Positions 46,451 through 57,767 of a stretch of DNA of 64,000 bases are shown here, in pieces. How positions within the stretch are numbered: the stretch's first letter is position 1; every line of letters begins with the position of its first letter. The DNA is from Tachypleus tridentatus (Eukaryota > Arthropoda > Merostomata > Xiphosura > Limulidae). The notes under the pieces are model-generated. The model did no database searches. It worked only from the letters and a program-made list of their open reading frames with translations, and was not told the DNA's origin. The DNA lies in contig NC_134835.1 of NCBI RefSeq assembly GCF_004210375.1, positions 70,896,447-70,960,446 on the forward strand, read 5' to 3'. Made by a program: the position numbers and the translations under genes.

Positions 46451-48600
46451 AATAAACTTAAAGAAACATTGAAAAAATTAGGATGCGTGGGTTTACTAAG
46501 GTCACTAAATGCCTTAGTTAAAGAATATTGTACAATCAGATGTCCAGGAATCTAACATGGTTCAAGTGTTAAAAGCTTCCTATATTATTATTTTCAATCA
46601 TTTTTCGCTTTTTATTTATCTTATAGTTTTTAAACGACTTTTTGAAACATCGAAATCATATTCTCCCGCAGTTTTGTTAACTATAAAATGATTCATACAC
46701 AGATTTAAAAATAAACAACTTAGTTAAAATAAAAACGTTACATACAAAACAAATAATTTCGGCTTGAATGTTTATTTTAGTGGCTAATATTCTTGCTTTT
46801 TCCACTGTTAAAGACGACATCTTTTGTTGAAATGTTGAAGGAATCGTCTGTGGAAAGTAAAAGTATCTATAGAAATTCTTAGATTGTAGTTGTCAAACAT
46901 TGCGTTATTAATGTTGTTGTTATTTAACTTCGATGTTTCAAAATTAAAGAAAGCAATTTTCTGAGCTTGAAGGATTCTGTATGCAATGCAACAATTTTAA
47001 GCAACAAGGTTTTACGGAGGGTTCACAGCATTTCATAATTCACAAACACATATACATATATTTAATTCACAGGAGTTCCTGATCATTTGACAGTGCAATC
47101 CCGCCGAGCGTGATGTCATGGTTGGAGGTTGGTGTCACAGGCATTCTGATATTCATGTAGTGATATAATAAAAGTGTGCAAAGTCCATGGTATAACAGTT
47201 TTAAAGATGATTATTTATAACATTGTGAACAGTTTCAAAAAGGAGAGATCACGCTCATATAAAGACGTTAAGTGTTTTTCACTCATACACACTAATATTT
47301 TGAAAGTTCATAACATGTTCGTCGCTAACCAGAAAGTGATTACTGACAAGCTGAATCTGTCCCAATGAACTCACTCGTGTAAAAAAAAATCTATGTAGTG
47401 AATGTACAAACGACTTCATAGGCACACTGGAAATTAAAAACAAAGTACACTCGATTGTACAAAAAATACATTGTATGTAAAAAATGAATGTATGAGGTCT
47501 AGTGTATAATCGTTCAAGATTTTGACAATAGGTTGATGAATTGTTATCATGAGATAATAAAGGCTTTTAAAATAGTAGACCAATTATAAAGAAGGTTTTG
47601 TAGGTTTTTATTGGTGTTGAAGGTTTCTCATGGACGTTCTACAGAATGTTTATCAAGATGTATAGATTATGTTGACATTATCGTCTTCCATAGAAACTTA
47701 TTACAATGAAAATCGTGATGTTTGACAACAAAGCTAATTGAAACGGTCAAAATGAGCACCATGCGTAGAAAACTAGTTATTGTAAATGCAAGAGCCCTGA
47801 GATTTACTGTCTTTTGATTAATTAATGTCTTATAATTTTAAAGCTTCATTAACTAACTATTTTTGTTTCACTTTTCTTTACTTGTTTTTAAAGGTCTACG
47901 TATTTGTTAAATAACATATAATTTAGGCACATTTTTAATAGTAAACTACCGAATTTAGAAATGATTTCAAAAATACTTTTTCACGGGAGCTAAGAAATTT
48001 AGATTTATGGTTTTTCTCCTATTACCTTTATGATATTCAACCCCTACTTTGAGAAAATTTGGTTTATAGTTTATAATTATATCATTGTGTGAGTAAATTT
48101 ATTTTAGAAATAATTTCTTTTATTCCTTTAGGTTTAAATATTTCACTTGGGAATTTATTAATACTGTATAGACGTTTCCAGAAGATTTTATAATATAGAA
48201 CATTTAATGTGGTATTTGAGAAACTTTCTCGTGTATGGGGTCACCAACAAAAGTGATTAATTCTTAATTTAAACAAAATATTATGTCTGAATTTCAGGGT
48301 TATGTATTGTTTCGGGTTTTGTATGTTGGATCGTCTGAGTGGATTTGATTACTTATTTGGATATTTTTAAATAAATTGTTTTAAACGTACATTTCTCTGA
48401 AAATCTATTCAATATTATTCTCATTCATTCCTTAAATTATTATATTCCAAAGAAGTACCAGAATCAGAAACACTTCTTTAATACTAATTAACCGCAGAAA
48501 CAATTCGGATATAATTAGAAGTGGGTACCCCAAACGTTAATAGTAAATCTTGGAATACTTTTATCTTGATGAAACGTATGACTTTGCTGGTAATATAATA
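46451..48600. other. no gene seen
   Basis: AT-rich DNA without supportable genes. The short frame 47174-47368 has no motif. Confidence 0.4.
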
Positions 48601-48609
48601 AAGTTATAC

Positions 48610-48985
48610 ATGTAATGCTTGACTGTATTACAGATTTCATGGTTGAATTATTTTGAATAAGCAAGCAGTGCGGCCACATCCGTAAAGCTGCTTGGGTTCA
48701 TTTTTAGTGACATCACATGAGTTAATAGTGCCACTTTTCTAATTGCTATAGCTTTCATTGTGAATAGCCAAGCAGTATAACGAATTCTTAGTGACGTTTC
48801 GTAAGCTCATAGCCTCATATTAGTAATTGTAAGAAGTGCTCGATATTAAAGCTTTCATGGAGGAATTATTATAAACAATCAAACAGTGCAGTCACATTCG
48901 TCAGACTGCTTTACTCCATTTTTAATGACGTTTCGTGAGCTGGTAGTGCCACTATTCTAATTTTAAGAAGTGCTAATGTTTCAGA
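48610..48985 (+). repeat. degenerate repeat, about three diverged units
   Basis: A shared segment resembling 'gtgacgtttcgtgagct..tagtgccac' occurs near 48700, 48790 and 48925. It is preceded by 'aagcaagcagtgcggccac'-like sequence and, in two units, followed by 'attgtaagaagtgct'-like sequence. Spacing is about 90 and 130 bp. Confidence 0.6.
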
Positions 48986-49021
48986 GAGTAGAAAGAAAAA
49001 TGGTTGATATAGTAATGTGTA

Positions 49022-49049
49022 TAAATATATATATATATATATATATATA
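49022..49049 (+). repeat. (AT)n microsatellite
   Basis: About 14 AT dinucleotides directly before the MITE at 49050. The MITE's TA target appears to be the last repeat unit. Confidence 0.95.
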
Positions 49050-49289
49050 CAGGGTGTTTGAAAATTCATTGTGCAGTTTTGTAATCATATTTTATTCAGT
49101 ATATTTCATGCCAACAACTGATAGCGGTGTTTAGAAACAAAATAAGAAGGATCCAGGCCTGTATTGATGCCAACGGGGGTCACTTTCAACATTGTTTATA
49201 ATTGTCATTCATATTTACCTCCTGCATTCTATATTGAAACTTGTCTGTTAATAAATATATAAGTGCACAGTGACTTTCTGAACACCCTG
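49050..49289 (+). mobile_element. second TA-flanked MITE of the Tc1/mariner superfamily
   Basis: The 240-bp unit has TA at 49048-49049 and 49290-49291. Ends are 'cagggtgtttgaaaattcat' and, as reverse complement on the right, 'cagggtgttcagaaagtcac'. The interior (about 49117-49202) encodes NKIRRIQACIDANGGHFQHC and then a stop, which is the typical C-terminal end of an IS630-Tc1-mariner transposase. It is a deletion derivative, different in sequence from the MITE at 6731. Confidence 0.87.
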
Positions 49290-49291
49290 TA

Positions 49292-50530
49292 TGTATTGCG
49301 TTCTTTTTTGTAAGAGTAAACTATGCAAAAATGTACAATAAAGTTTCTGTTTTATTAAATCCAAGGAAGAAAAATCTGTGGACAAACACAAATATTGGAG
49401 CACACGATTCTAAAAAGATTCTACACTTTATGATGGTTGTATTAAAATAAGAATAGATAACGGCGAATTTTTTGATTAACTGTAAACTATTAGAAAAAAA
49501 ATTGTCCATGTTTTTAGTAAAGATCTAATTAATTTAACATCCAAATCAAGATAGCGATTGTTGGATTTGAGTCAACGGAAATTGTTTGTATTATACGATA
49601 GCTGCGTCTAACATTGACAATTTTTATGTGTTATCTGAAAGTGAAATAGCTTATATGTATCACAGGCTTAATAACCAGTAGATAGTTAGAACTGTTCAAT
49701 GAAATATACAGCCATCAATGTATATAACACCGTTTAATATTAAAGCTCGTTAGGCGAAAACGTAAAAGCAAAACTCCACGAACTAGCATAACATTTCAGG
49801 GAATAGAGACTTAATACTCTACAGAGCTGACAAGATAACAAAGCGCCCTCTGTGCAGTCTTTTACTTCAAGTTTATTTTCTTACTAGGAATTTGTCTTGC
49901 TGGTCATTATTAAACTGTGGTCTCACCAGGCCGCTCCTGAAAATGGCTAAGAAAGTGAAAAATAACATTAAACTTCACATTTACATGATGATGAAAGCAA
50001 ACAAACAATAGCACGACTTCTATGATTAAATAACACTTATAATAGCTTAATCACAGTTTGTAATTATTTATCTTTGTTTTTATCCATTCTATGCTCACTG
50101 CTCTTTTATAGCTATAATATTACTAGCATATAAGAATAATTTATACTCCAGGTTCTCTTTTAAACAAACAAGCAGAAAAAGACAGCCATGATACACGAAT
50201 TGTTGATTAAATGGAAACTATCCGATGAGAAAATATATTTCTCTATATTTTATTTATAAATGTTTATTAAAAGCTGTGAATATCATATACAGACGATTGA
50301 TTAAACTATGCTAAACGATTTTGATGATACAAATCGTTAAATGACATAACGAACACAACCTATTTGAAGTCGTAGTAGAATGACATGTATCACAACTATA
50401 TTTAACATTGTTTGGCGTTATGTAAGTTGTACGATGGCACCAAGAAATGATCGCTTTTTGAAAGGTATAAAACTGCTCTTTGAAGTGCAATATATCTTGA
50501 CTCTCAGATTATAAAAACATGTTTAGTTCG
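49292..50530. other. no gene seen
   Basis: AT-rich; nothing supportable. Confidence 0.4.
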
Positions 50531-50531
50531 G

Positions 50532-50632
50532 TTTGATTTGTTTTGAATTTCAAGCAAATATACGGGAGAGCTATTTATGCTAGCAGTGAAGAACTAGAGA
50601 AAAGGCAGCTAATCATTACCACCCGCCGCCAT
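50532..50632 (-). mobile_element. SINE-A copy 15, 3' fragment
   Basis: Only the tail and about 60 bp of the central part remain ('gagctatttatgctagcag', 'aaggcagctaatcattacc'). The head and most of the body are missing. Confidence 0.85.
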
Positions 50633-51430
50633 TTAATTGTCACGTACTTTAATTAAGTATCAAGTGAATGAAACAGGTATTAATGTTATTTCACGTGAAG
50701 ACATAGCAGTGAAGTAGTCGTATGTATCGCCTGTAGATTTCTCTGCACTTGTGCTATTGAAACGGATGTTGGCAAACCATTGTCCTTGTAGATTAGATGG
50801 ATTATGGAATGCTGCCTATAGGAGGATCGTACTTTAGACATGACAACCTTACTACGGAGCAATTTGCAACGAAAGCTATACTATAATGATATTGTCAAGA
50901 TGCATGATTATCAGGTAGAGCAAGATCTGACATAGCGTCATAAGAACTAACGATGTGGCAGCACTCCTAAGTCGTTGTAGCATAATCTACTCAATCTGTA
51001 TAGAATCTGATGTGCATTATATTGTTTAGTATTAACATTAATCGCTAGAAACTGGAGTTTCTGAACATGTAACAAGAACTTTTTAGCATAAAAATAGTTT
51101 AAACTGTAATTGCGTGATAACAGTTTGTAAAGTATACTTTAAAGTAAAATTAATTAGATATAGGTAAATATGTATTGCTATTAATTTTAGACGTTACAAA
51201 ATTGATGAAGTCTTATTGACTTCACTGTTAGACTAGCATTAAATCCTATTACGTTTTTATTGTGTTAACTTTCCACGGGAAAGTCAACTAATATTTTCTT
51301 TAATTCAAAGTTTGACTTAAGTTTCAGCTTCATTTTTACTGTCGATAATGTATTTTAGTCCTTGAAAATAATTTTAAATTTCTAAAATTGCCTCTAAGCT
51401 GAAATAATTTATTGCAATACCGGGAAACAG
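50633..51430. other. no gene seen; downstream of neuroligin
   Basis: Non-coding sequence on the 3' side of the minus-strand neuroligin gene. Candidate AATAAA signals on the minus strand lie at 51408-51413 and 51256-51261 (plus-strand TTTATT), with another at 51580-51585. Which is used cannot be told. Confidence 0.3.
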
Positions 51431-51439
51431 AAAAACAGA

Positions 51440-52060
51440 ATAGGTGACTTAATAGCCTGAAACAAAACCACAGGTAAACACCTAATCATAACCTCATTTA
51501 CTGGTTTCTGTGTAGCAGAACAATAGTTAATGTAACTTACTAACCTAAACCAAAACTACAGGTAACACCTAATCGCAGCTTTATTCAGTGTTTACTGTGT
51601 AACATGTAACAGGGCGATAGCTCAGATAACTTTATACCTAAAAGAGGATAATGTTTACAATCCTAAACTGACACCTAGTTAGACTTCCATCTTCTGGTTA
51701 ATGTGCAACAAAATAAAACATCTCAAGGAATTTGGTAAAAAAAAACAAACCCCAAAGCAGGTTTATACTCATAAACATATACTTATTAACACGTTATTTT
51801 CTGGGAAGTGAACTCGAACTGCATTTCTAATCACAAACATACTCCTAATAACACTTTTTATATTTGTCTAGTGCTTAATAGAAAAGCGGACTTACTACAC
51901 TTGTGCTTACGAACAGTACCTTATTCATTTCATCATGTTCTGGTCATTGGGTATGAAAAATTACCTTAAGTGACAGAATAACAATTCCAAACCATGCTTA
52001 TAATCATGAACAGACACCTACTCACACCCTCATCTCCTGACTAGCTCGAACAGTTGCTGA
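51440..52060 (-). repeat. degenerate ~90-bp tandem repeat reaching into the last neuroligin codons
   Basis: On the plus strand a segment resembling 'cacctaatcataacctcatt' recurs near 51479, 51566, 51672, 51776, 51837, 51913 and 52015, spaced about 60-105 bp. Nearby 'ctgtgtagcagaacaatag' versus 'ctagctcgaacagttgc' and 'aaaccacaggta' versus 'tcatgaacagac' also correspond. The unit at 52015-52060 contains the neuroligin stop codon and final residues; the others form the presumed 3' UTR. Confidence 0.6.
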
Positions 52061-52288
52061 TCCTCGAAAGTTGTGCGACAGAAGTGGCTGGCCCTCTGGT
52101 GGTGGCATTTTCTCCTGGCTGGTTGAATATGGAACCGTATTGAGAGGTATAGAAGAAGGAGGAAGTTGGAAACACAGGTCTTGAGGATGAGTGGACGGTA
52201 TGGTGGAAGAGTGGGCTTTTTTATTCATTAACTCCATTTTCATTTGGTTAATTTTTGGCAAAGGGTCATCATCTCCACATTCTGGTGC
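52022..52288 (-). CDS. neuroligin, terminal coding exon (cytoplasmic tail)
   Basis: This exon encodes the intracellular tail of a neuroligin, a postsynaptic adhesion protein that binds neurexin. On the minus strand a polypyrimidine-like tract and AG (52290-52289, 'ctttttatag') precede the exon. It opens in phase 0 with APECGDDDPLPKINQ, matching the codon boundary at the end of the upstream exon. A Ser/Pro-rich stretch follows (SSTIPSTHPQDLCFQLPPSS; PPPEGQPLL), then the C-terminus SATVRASQEMRV and TGA at 52024-52022. The final MRV resembles the TRV end of vertebrate neuroligins that binds PDZ domains, though Met replaces the usual Ser/Thr two before the last residue. No close match to the vertebrate gephyrin-binding motif was seen. 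The frame is intact. Confidence rests mainly on the splice-phase link to the transmembrane exon. Confidence 0.78.
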   Translation of the reverse strand, partial: APECGDDDPLPKINQMKMELMNKKAHSSTIPSTHPQDLCFQLPPSSIPLNTVPYSTSQEKMPPPEGQPLLSHNFRGSATVRASQEMRV

Positions 52289-53169
52289 CTATAAAAAGAA
52301 CACACGCTTTAATCACCTCATTATATATACTTCTGCTTGGTTAGTTAGTTTCACTTTTCTGTTAAGAGGCTAAAAGTTGAAAAATTATGGATGGGAATGA
52401 AAGTAAATGCAAATAATTATGAAGTTCTATTCTCATAAAATTCCTTTAGAAATAATACAGTTATCAATTCCTTTTGAAAAAAAAAATATGAAACTGCCCT
52501 TTTTAATGTAAAATATTGACACACCCAGAATATATAGATGGGTTCAAATAGTGATTTAGAATTTTCAACAAAGGGACATCCCTCGTACTTAATGGTGGAA
52601 GTTAGTGGCAAAAATCGTTCACTTTACACTTTGCCACACCTAAATACTGTAAATGTATAAGTAATAAAGTTAAGCTCACATTTTGATACTCATGAGGTTT
52701 TACTTCTGTGTCTTGTGTATGTGTTTGGGACAGAATGTTTAATACGGGAAACTCGGAGCATCGTAATATAAAAAGTAACCCAGCAAACATTGAGAAAAAA
52801 GAACATCTTAAGTGTGGGACTATTGATGGGACAAGGTAAGTTTATCAGGCTACAACAATTATGGTATTTTTATTGACTTTTAACCTTTTTCAAAGGGAGG
52901 GGTAAAGTTTATACAAGTATTAAATACAGTAGAGCTATCCATGTCCTGGACAGTATGACTCCACGGTGGCCTGTCAAAAGATCACACACTTTATGTGATG
53001 TGGTCATCACTGCTAGACACACCATGATATGTAACAGAAGCTACTTTGCAAATTTCATAATAAAACAAATTAATTTTAAAATCTTATATTTGAATCAAAG
53101 GTATAAACTTTTTGTAAGATAATGAATAACTCAGGAATCTGTTTTCTTTGTATCTGTGCATGTATATAT

Positions 53170-53291
53170 GTGTGTGTGTGTTTTCATATAGCAAAGCCAC
53201 ATCGTGCTATCTGCTGAGCTCACCGAGGGGAATCGAACCCCTGATTTTAGCGTTGTAAATCCGGAGACATATTGCTGTACTAGCGGGGGGC
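53170..53291 (-). mobile_element. SINE-B copy 9, in the neuroligin intron, with duplication
   Basis: Full-length copy with B box complement 'gggaatcgaacccctga' and head complement 'ttgctgtactagcggggg'. 'gcatgtatatat' (53158-53169) and 'acatgtatatat' (53292-53303) flank it, one mismatch. It lies in the same orientation as the host gene. Confidence 0.93.
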
Positions 53292-54630
53292 ACATGTATA
53301 TATATATATATATGTATGTATTTGTGTGTGAGAGTGTATGTGTGTGTATAGATCCTAAACAGTATAAGTACTTTATATAAAATATCTTAAAGTAAAAAAA
53401 AAAGTTATTAGCTTATCTAAGCCACCTGGTACATATAGGAAGTTCTAAATTAAAATTTGGAAAAAAGAAGTGTATTTTTGCCCTACGATACGTTTAAAAA
53501 CGAGCTTTATTTATTTGAAAACAATTTATCAAAATAGAATTAGAAATTACACGTAGGAGGCTCTAAATATAATTTGCCAAAGTCAGACATTTTGGAGATT
53601 AACATTTTCTTTCAGCAGTGTGAATATATTAAGTTAACAGTACAGAAATAGTAATAAACTCAGTTGTAGAAAATCTTTCAGATAGAACGATTTTTGTCTT
53701 TCATTTATATATCTAAGTATTGGGCTACACTAACCAGCTTTATGTACTTTTGAACTTTAAGTTTGGAAGGTTAAATAAATTGAATGTTTTGAAGCAGGTC
53801 TGATTACCTATGGCAATATTATATATAAACTTTGAACTAGATATAATTATTTATGGTGATGTATACGTAAATACTGTTGATAATTTAATAAGAGGTTTGT
53901 TTGCATATTTGAGATTTGACAAGTAGAAACTTAGATAAAATGTACAAAGTTTGCGCTATAACTTTTACATTTACGATAGTGCATTTTGTTGTTTGTCTGA
54001 AAACAAATGTTTTTAAGAACATTTAAGAGACAAACCACTGAAGGTTAAAAATATACTTTATCTTCAAAAGTCGAAATTTAAATACACAAAAGTTACATAA
54101 CACCAGTTAAATGTTTATAACGTTTAATAATAATTAATGTTTTCGTTCTGTTGACTAATTATTTTATCTCGTTTCTTGAGAATTTTTTTTTTTTCAAAAC
54201 AAGCTGTATGTGGTACATGTCTGCTTAGATGACAGATTTATTGGCTTGATAATCTACATTAGCTCTTAGTATCATATTATTTTACTAATTCCATCTGAAT
54301 TTTGTAAATAAAGCAATAATTATCTGCATATTTACTTCGTTTCTTCAGAAATGATCACTTTCCCATAACATGTTGCAAATTATAAATGGTTGCTTAGATT
54401 CCGGACATTGTGGCTTGATAAGCCAAATAAGCTATTACCATTAAAGTAATTTAAGAATTAAATTCTAAGTGAAAATTTTGTCAATCCAATCATCTAACAG
54501 ACGGCATCTCCTCCTTTCTGAGTGAAACTTATATTTGAAGACTCGTTTTCCACTGAGAATGTAGTTTGAAATTGTTTGTCACATATGTGCTTCTCTAGTT
54601 GTTTTTAGCGCAGTTCTTTAACTGAATAAC

Positions 54631-54669
54631 AAAACACATACATACATACACACACATACATATATATAT
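54631..54669 (+). repeat. (ACAT)n/(TA)n simple repeat
   Basis: 'catacatacatacacacaca' followed by a short TA run, just inside the intron next to the neuroligin transmembrane exon donor. Confidence 0.85.
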
Positions 54670-54686
54670 TATTAAATCTGCTATAC

Positions 54687-55189
54687 CTCGTAAATTCTCT
54701 TGTCAAGCTTGAAATCTCTCTTCTTGTCTTTCTGATAATAAACTCCAGCAAAGATTAAAACATTCAGGATTAAAAGCGAACATCCCACAGCGATGGTCAC
54801 GCTGAGTGTTGTGGAGTATATCCCTTCTTGGTATACAACGGTTTTAGACTTTGTCTTATTTGTTATTGTAGTAGCAATTACGTTCTTTTCCACCACACTT
54901 CGTGAAGTTACTTCCATTTTCGACTTCCCTTGTGAAGCTGAAGTATTTTCATTGCCTTCTGTGGAAACATTGTCTTCCCCCATAGAAGAGGTGGTGGTAA
55001 TATGCTGAGTGGAGGATGACAGATGACTACGGATGGTTCCGTCGTAAGACGAGGGGTTATTGTAGTCATGCAGCCTGTGGTGTTCAAAATGAACTTCACC
55101 AGCACCAGCTCTGTTCAATGATGGGAGTAGATTTAACCAAAATGATAAGTGGTGCGCGTGATAGTGGTCTCGCACTCGGGGCTTCATGC
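54687..55189 (-). CDS. neuroligin, penultimate coding exon (end of esterase-like domain, stalk, transmembrane)
   Basis: Neuroligins are single-pass postsynaptic membrane proteins with an enzymatically dead cholinesterase-like ectodomain. The exon starts after the acceptor 'ttcatag' (55191-55190) with two bases of a split Gly codon. It then encodes MKPRVRDHYHAHHLSFWLNL, the conserved end of the cholinesterase-like domain (vertebrate form GLKPRVRDHY). About 90 residues of Ser/Thr-rich stalk follow, with two N-glycosylation sequons (NTS, NKT). Next comes STTLSVTIAVGCSLLILN leading to VLIFAGVYY, matching the neuroligin transmembrane signature STxLSVTIAVG. A basic stop-transfer segment, QKDKKRDFKLDKR, ends at RIYE on a codon boundary before the donor 'gtatag' (54686). 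503 bp, fully open. The earlier exons lie beyond or are unrecognised in the window, so this is the gene's 3' part only. Confidence 0.95.
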
Positions 55190-57450
55190 CTATGAAGAAC
55201 AAGTACAAATACATTAAAAACTGTGAAGTAAAGTACAGTCTATCTAATTAAATTCGATTTCATTCTTTGACTTATTTTAGGGTGCAGCAAGTTTGATTTG
55301 CTATTTTAAATTTCATTAACGTAGTTTTAACACATCTTAACGACAATGATTTCACGTGATTCCCTAGAAAGGAAGCTAACTAATACACATGTTCAGGATG
55401 TCAATACTACGAAAATACATGAGAAAAAAATCAACTTTCTTACAATAGTACTTGACCCAATCTAATCTTCTCTTCTGTTAGGTAACTAGCTCAAACTTTG
55501 GTATGTTACAAATTGTGTTAAGTGTGACGAGAAGATTAGGAAATCTAAGTCAGGGAATCAATTAGACTGCACTGTGGGGACACATGAACGGCTTTGTACC
55601 CCCTTAATTAATTACATGGCATTAACGTCTGTTACCTTCTGACTACGAGTCATATACCAGCGCTCAGTGTGCGTTTTCAACTAATATTATGGTGCTATAC
55701 TGCTAAGACTGAATTTATTAGCATTCATTTTGTACGTTGTATATTCTTGTAATAAATGCAAGACCTATTAGCTTATTTACTTAACCCTAGGAACAAAGAC
55801 GTTTAGACAAAAGAACATTGGTTGATAGCCTTTCTACCTAACGTGATGTATCAAGGTTTTTTTAAAGAGATATTATATTTAATAATAGAGAACAAGACAT
55901 GATTCATTGAAAGTGAGTACAACTGAAAATATTGGGTAAACTTTTCTCATTAAAGAAATTTAACTTACGTTTTACACGTCTACAGCTTAGATACCTAGAA
56001 TGTCAACAATTAAACTGCAAACCTTACTGAATAAGTGGTATACACGCTCAATCTTCAACTGTTGATACCGCGTAGTTCTTACGTGCCAGTGCCGCAGGTT
56101 AAAACCTCTTCGTAAAAATCCTATAGCATGTGGTAGTATTTCTAATTTGTTTTCTATGCATTAGTTATACATGCTTTATATTTAGCCTCCATATATTGCA
56201 GTTTAATATCAAATTACTCAAAATACAGATAATAATTGGCAAAAAATTATCGGACTAGGTAACCATTTCGTGTACTTTCAACTTTTATTACATCATACGT
56301 TATGTTATAGATAAAAACAATATGAAACAGACAATTCAAAGTGTTTTGAGCGTTTTTTTTTTTGTTTGCGCGTAAGAATCTGTGTCGTTCTGAAAATCCT
56401 TCAAATTAATAAACATGGTAAGCGTGGAACAGATTTAACTGTTTAAAACTCTGCAGTCTGTTTTTGTAAACTGAAATTTGTTATGACGTAGAATAAGAAG
56501 TAGTAATAAACCGATACAGCCTGAAGTCTAGACTTGCGTTTGATAGGTTAAAAACTGATAAAACTTAAATCCAATAGTTTCCTTCCATCAACAAATTAAA
56601 GTGCATGTTAAAGCAAGTAGAATAGCTTGGTATCGTATGTATACTTCGGACATAATTTTTTTCACATTTTCCTTTAAATATAATGCACAAGAAAAAATAT
56701 TTTATATTGACTATTCATGTCCAACTCCTTTACAAGTGAGCTAATTTAAACGTTTTAAAAATGTTTTATTTGTCTGAAGTGTCTGAAGTGAGAGAAGAGA
56801 GCCTCTCACACAACCGTTTTTTGAATAGTTATAAAGTTATATCGTAGAATAGAACAAATTCGTTCTAACTTTACAGAATATTTACAGGCTTTCGTGGCTT
56901 CTTCTTTCCTTAGAACGTGCCTCAGTAAATAGTGATTAAATCAGTGTTAGCTAATTGTGCCAGTGAGAGGTTTTTCACTGATATTTTAAAAAAGTAAGAA
57001 GTGGCTGATCAATATAAAATATCTCCTAAATTTTAGTCACGTTTGTATGGGCGGTTCAATGAAACTACGTCCCTGGTGTGTAAAGTCAAAACATAATTCT
57101 TTCTTGTATTTAATGCAATACTTTATGTGTTTTTTCTTCTGTGGAGACAGAATATATAAACTGTGGAGTTAAAAGTGTAAATTTATTAAATTATTCTTTC
57201 ATTTAAAAACAAAACTTAAAATATCATCGAAAATTGCGTATTTCAAAGTTATGTGAGAGATTTGTACGTTGAAATGGCGTCTTTCTAGGTCGAGAAATCA
57301 CTATGTATTTTAACGTGTTATCGCGGTTACGAATATGTCAACTTAACAGCTTTAAACGTTGCTTTCAAGAAGGTTTGCTAAACTGAGTTTAGGATAAAAC
57401 AGTATATGTTACCTATAAACTGTTTTATAGTAAGTAATATTCCAGGAAAG
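55190..57450 (-). other. upstream neuroligin intron, proximal part
   Basis: No exon was recognised between here and the window end, so the intron preceding the transmembrane exon is probably longer than 8.8 kb. AT-rich, no other feature seen. Confidence 0.55.
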
Positions 57451-57466
57451 ACAAACTCTAGAAGGA

Positions 57467-57756
57467 TTTGTTTGTGTGTTTGTTTGCTTTGTGAATTTCG
57501 CGCAAAGCTACTCGAGGGCTATCTGCGCTAGCCGTCCCTAATTTAGCAGTGTAAGACTAGAGGGGAGGCAGCTAGTCATCACCACACACCGCCAACTCTT
57601 GGGCTACTCTTTTACCAACGAATAGTTGGATTGACTGTCACATTATAACGCCCCACACGGCTGAAAGAGCGAGCATATTTGGTGCGACCGGGACTAGAAC
57701 CCGCGACCCTCAGATTACGAATCGAATGCCTTAACCCACCTGGCCAGGCCGGGCCT
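57467..57756 (-). mobile_element. SINE-A copy 16 with 11-bp target-site duplication
   Basis: One of the most complete copies: (TTTG)n-like tail, full central domain, B box complement 'gggactagaacccgcgacc' and head 'ccacctggccaggccgggcc'. 'ctctagaagga' flanks it exactly at 57456-57466 and 57757-57767. Confidence 0.96.
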
Positions 57757-57767
57757 CTCTAGAAGGA

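Larger units (their letters stand above)
52289..54686 (-). other. neuroligin last coding intron
   Basis: 2,398 bp. The donor on the minus strand is 'gag|gtatag' at 54686 and the acceptor 'tttatag|gca' ends at 52289. It contains SINE-B copy 9 and simple repeats at about 53297-53345 (TA/TG) and 54631-54669 (ACAT-type). No other coding segment was recognised. Confidence 0.75.

Noticed and set aside
54793..55008. Plus-strand open frame over the neuroligin exon
   Set aside because: It is the antisense shadow of a clearly coding minus-strand exon.
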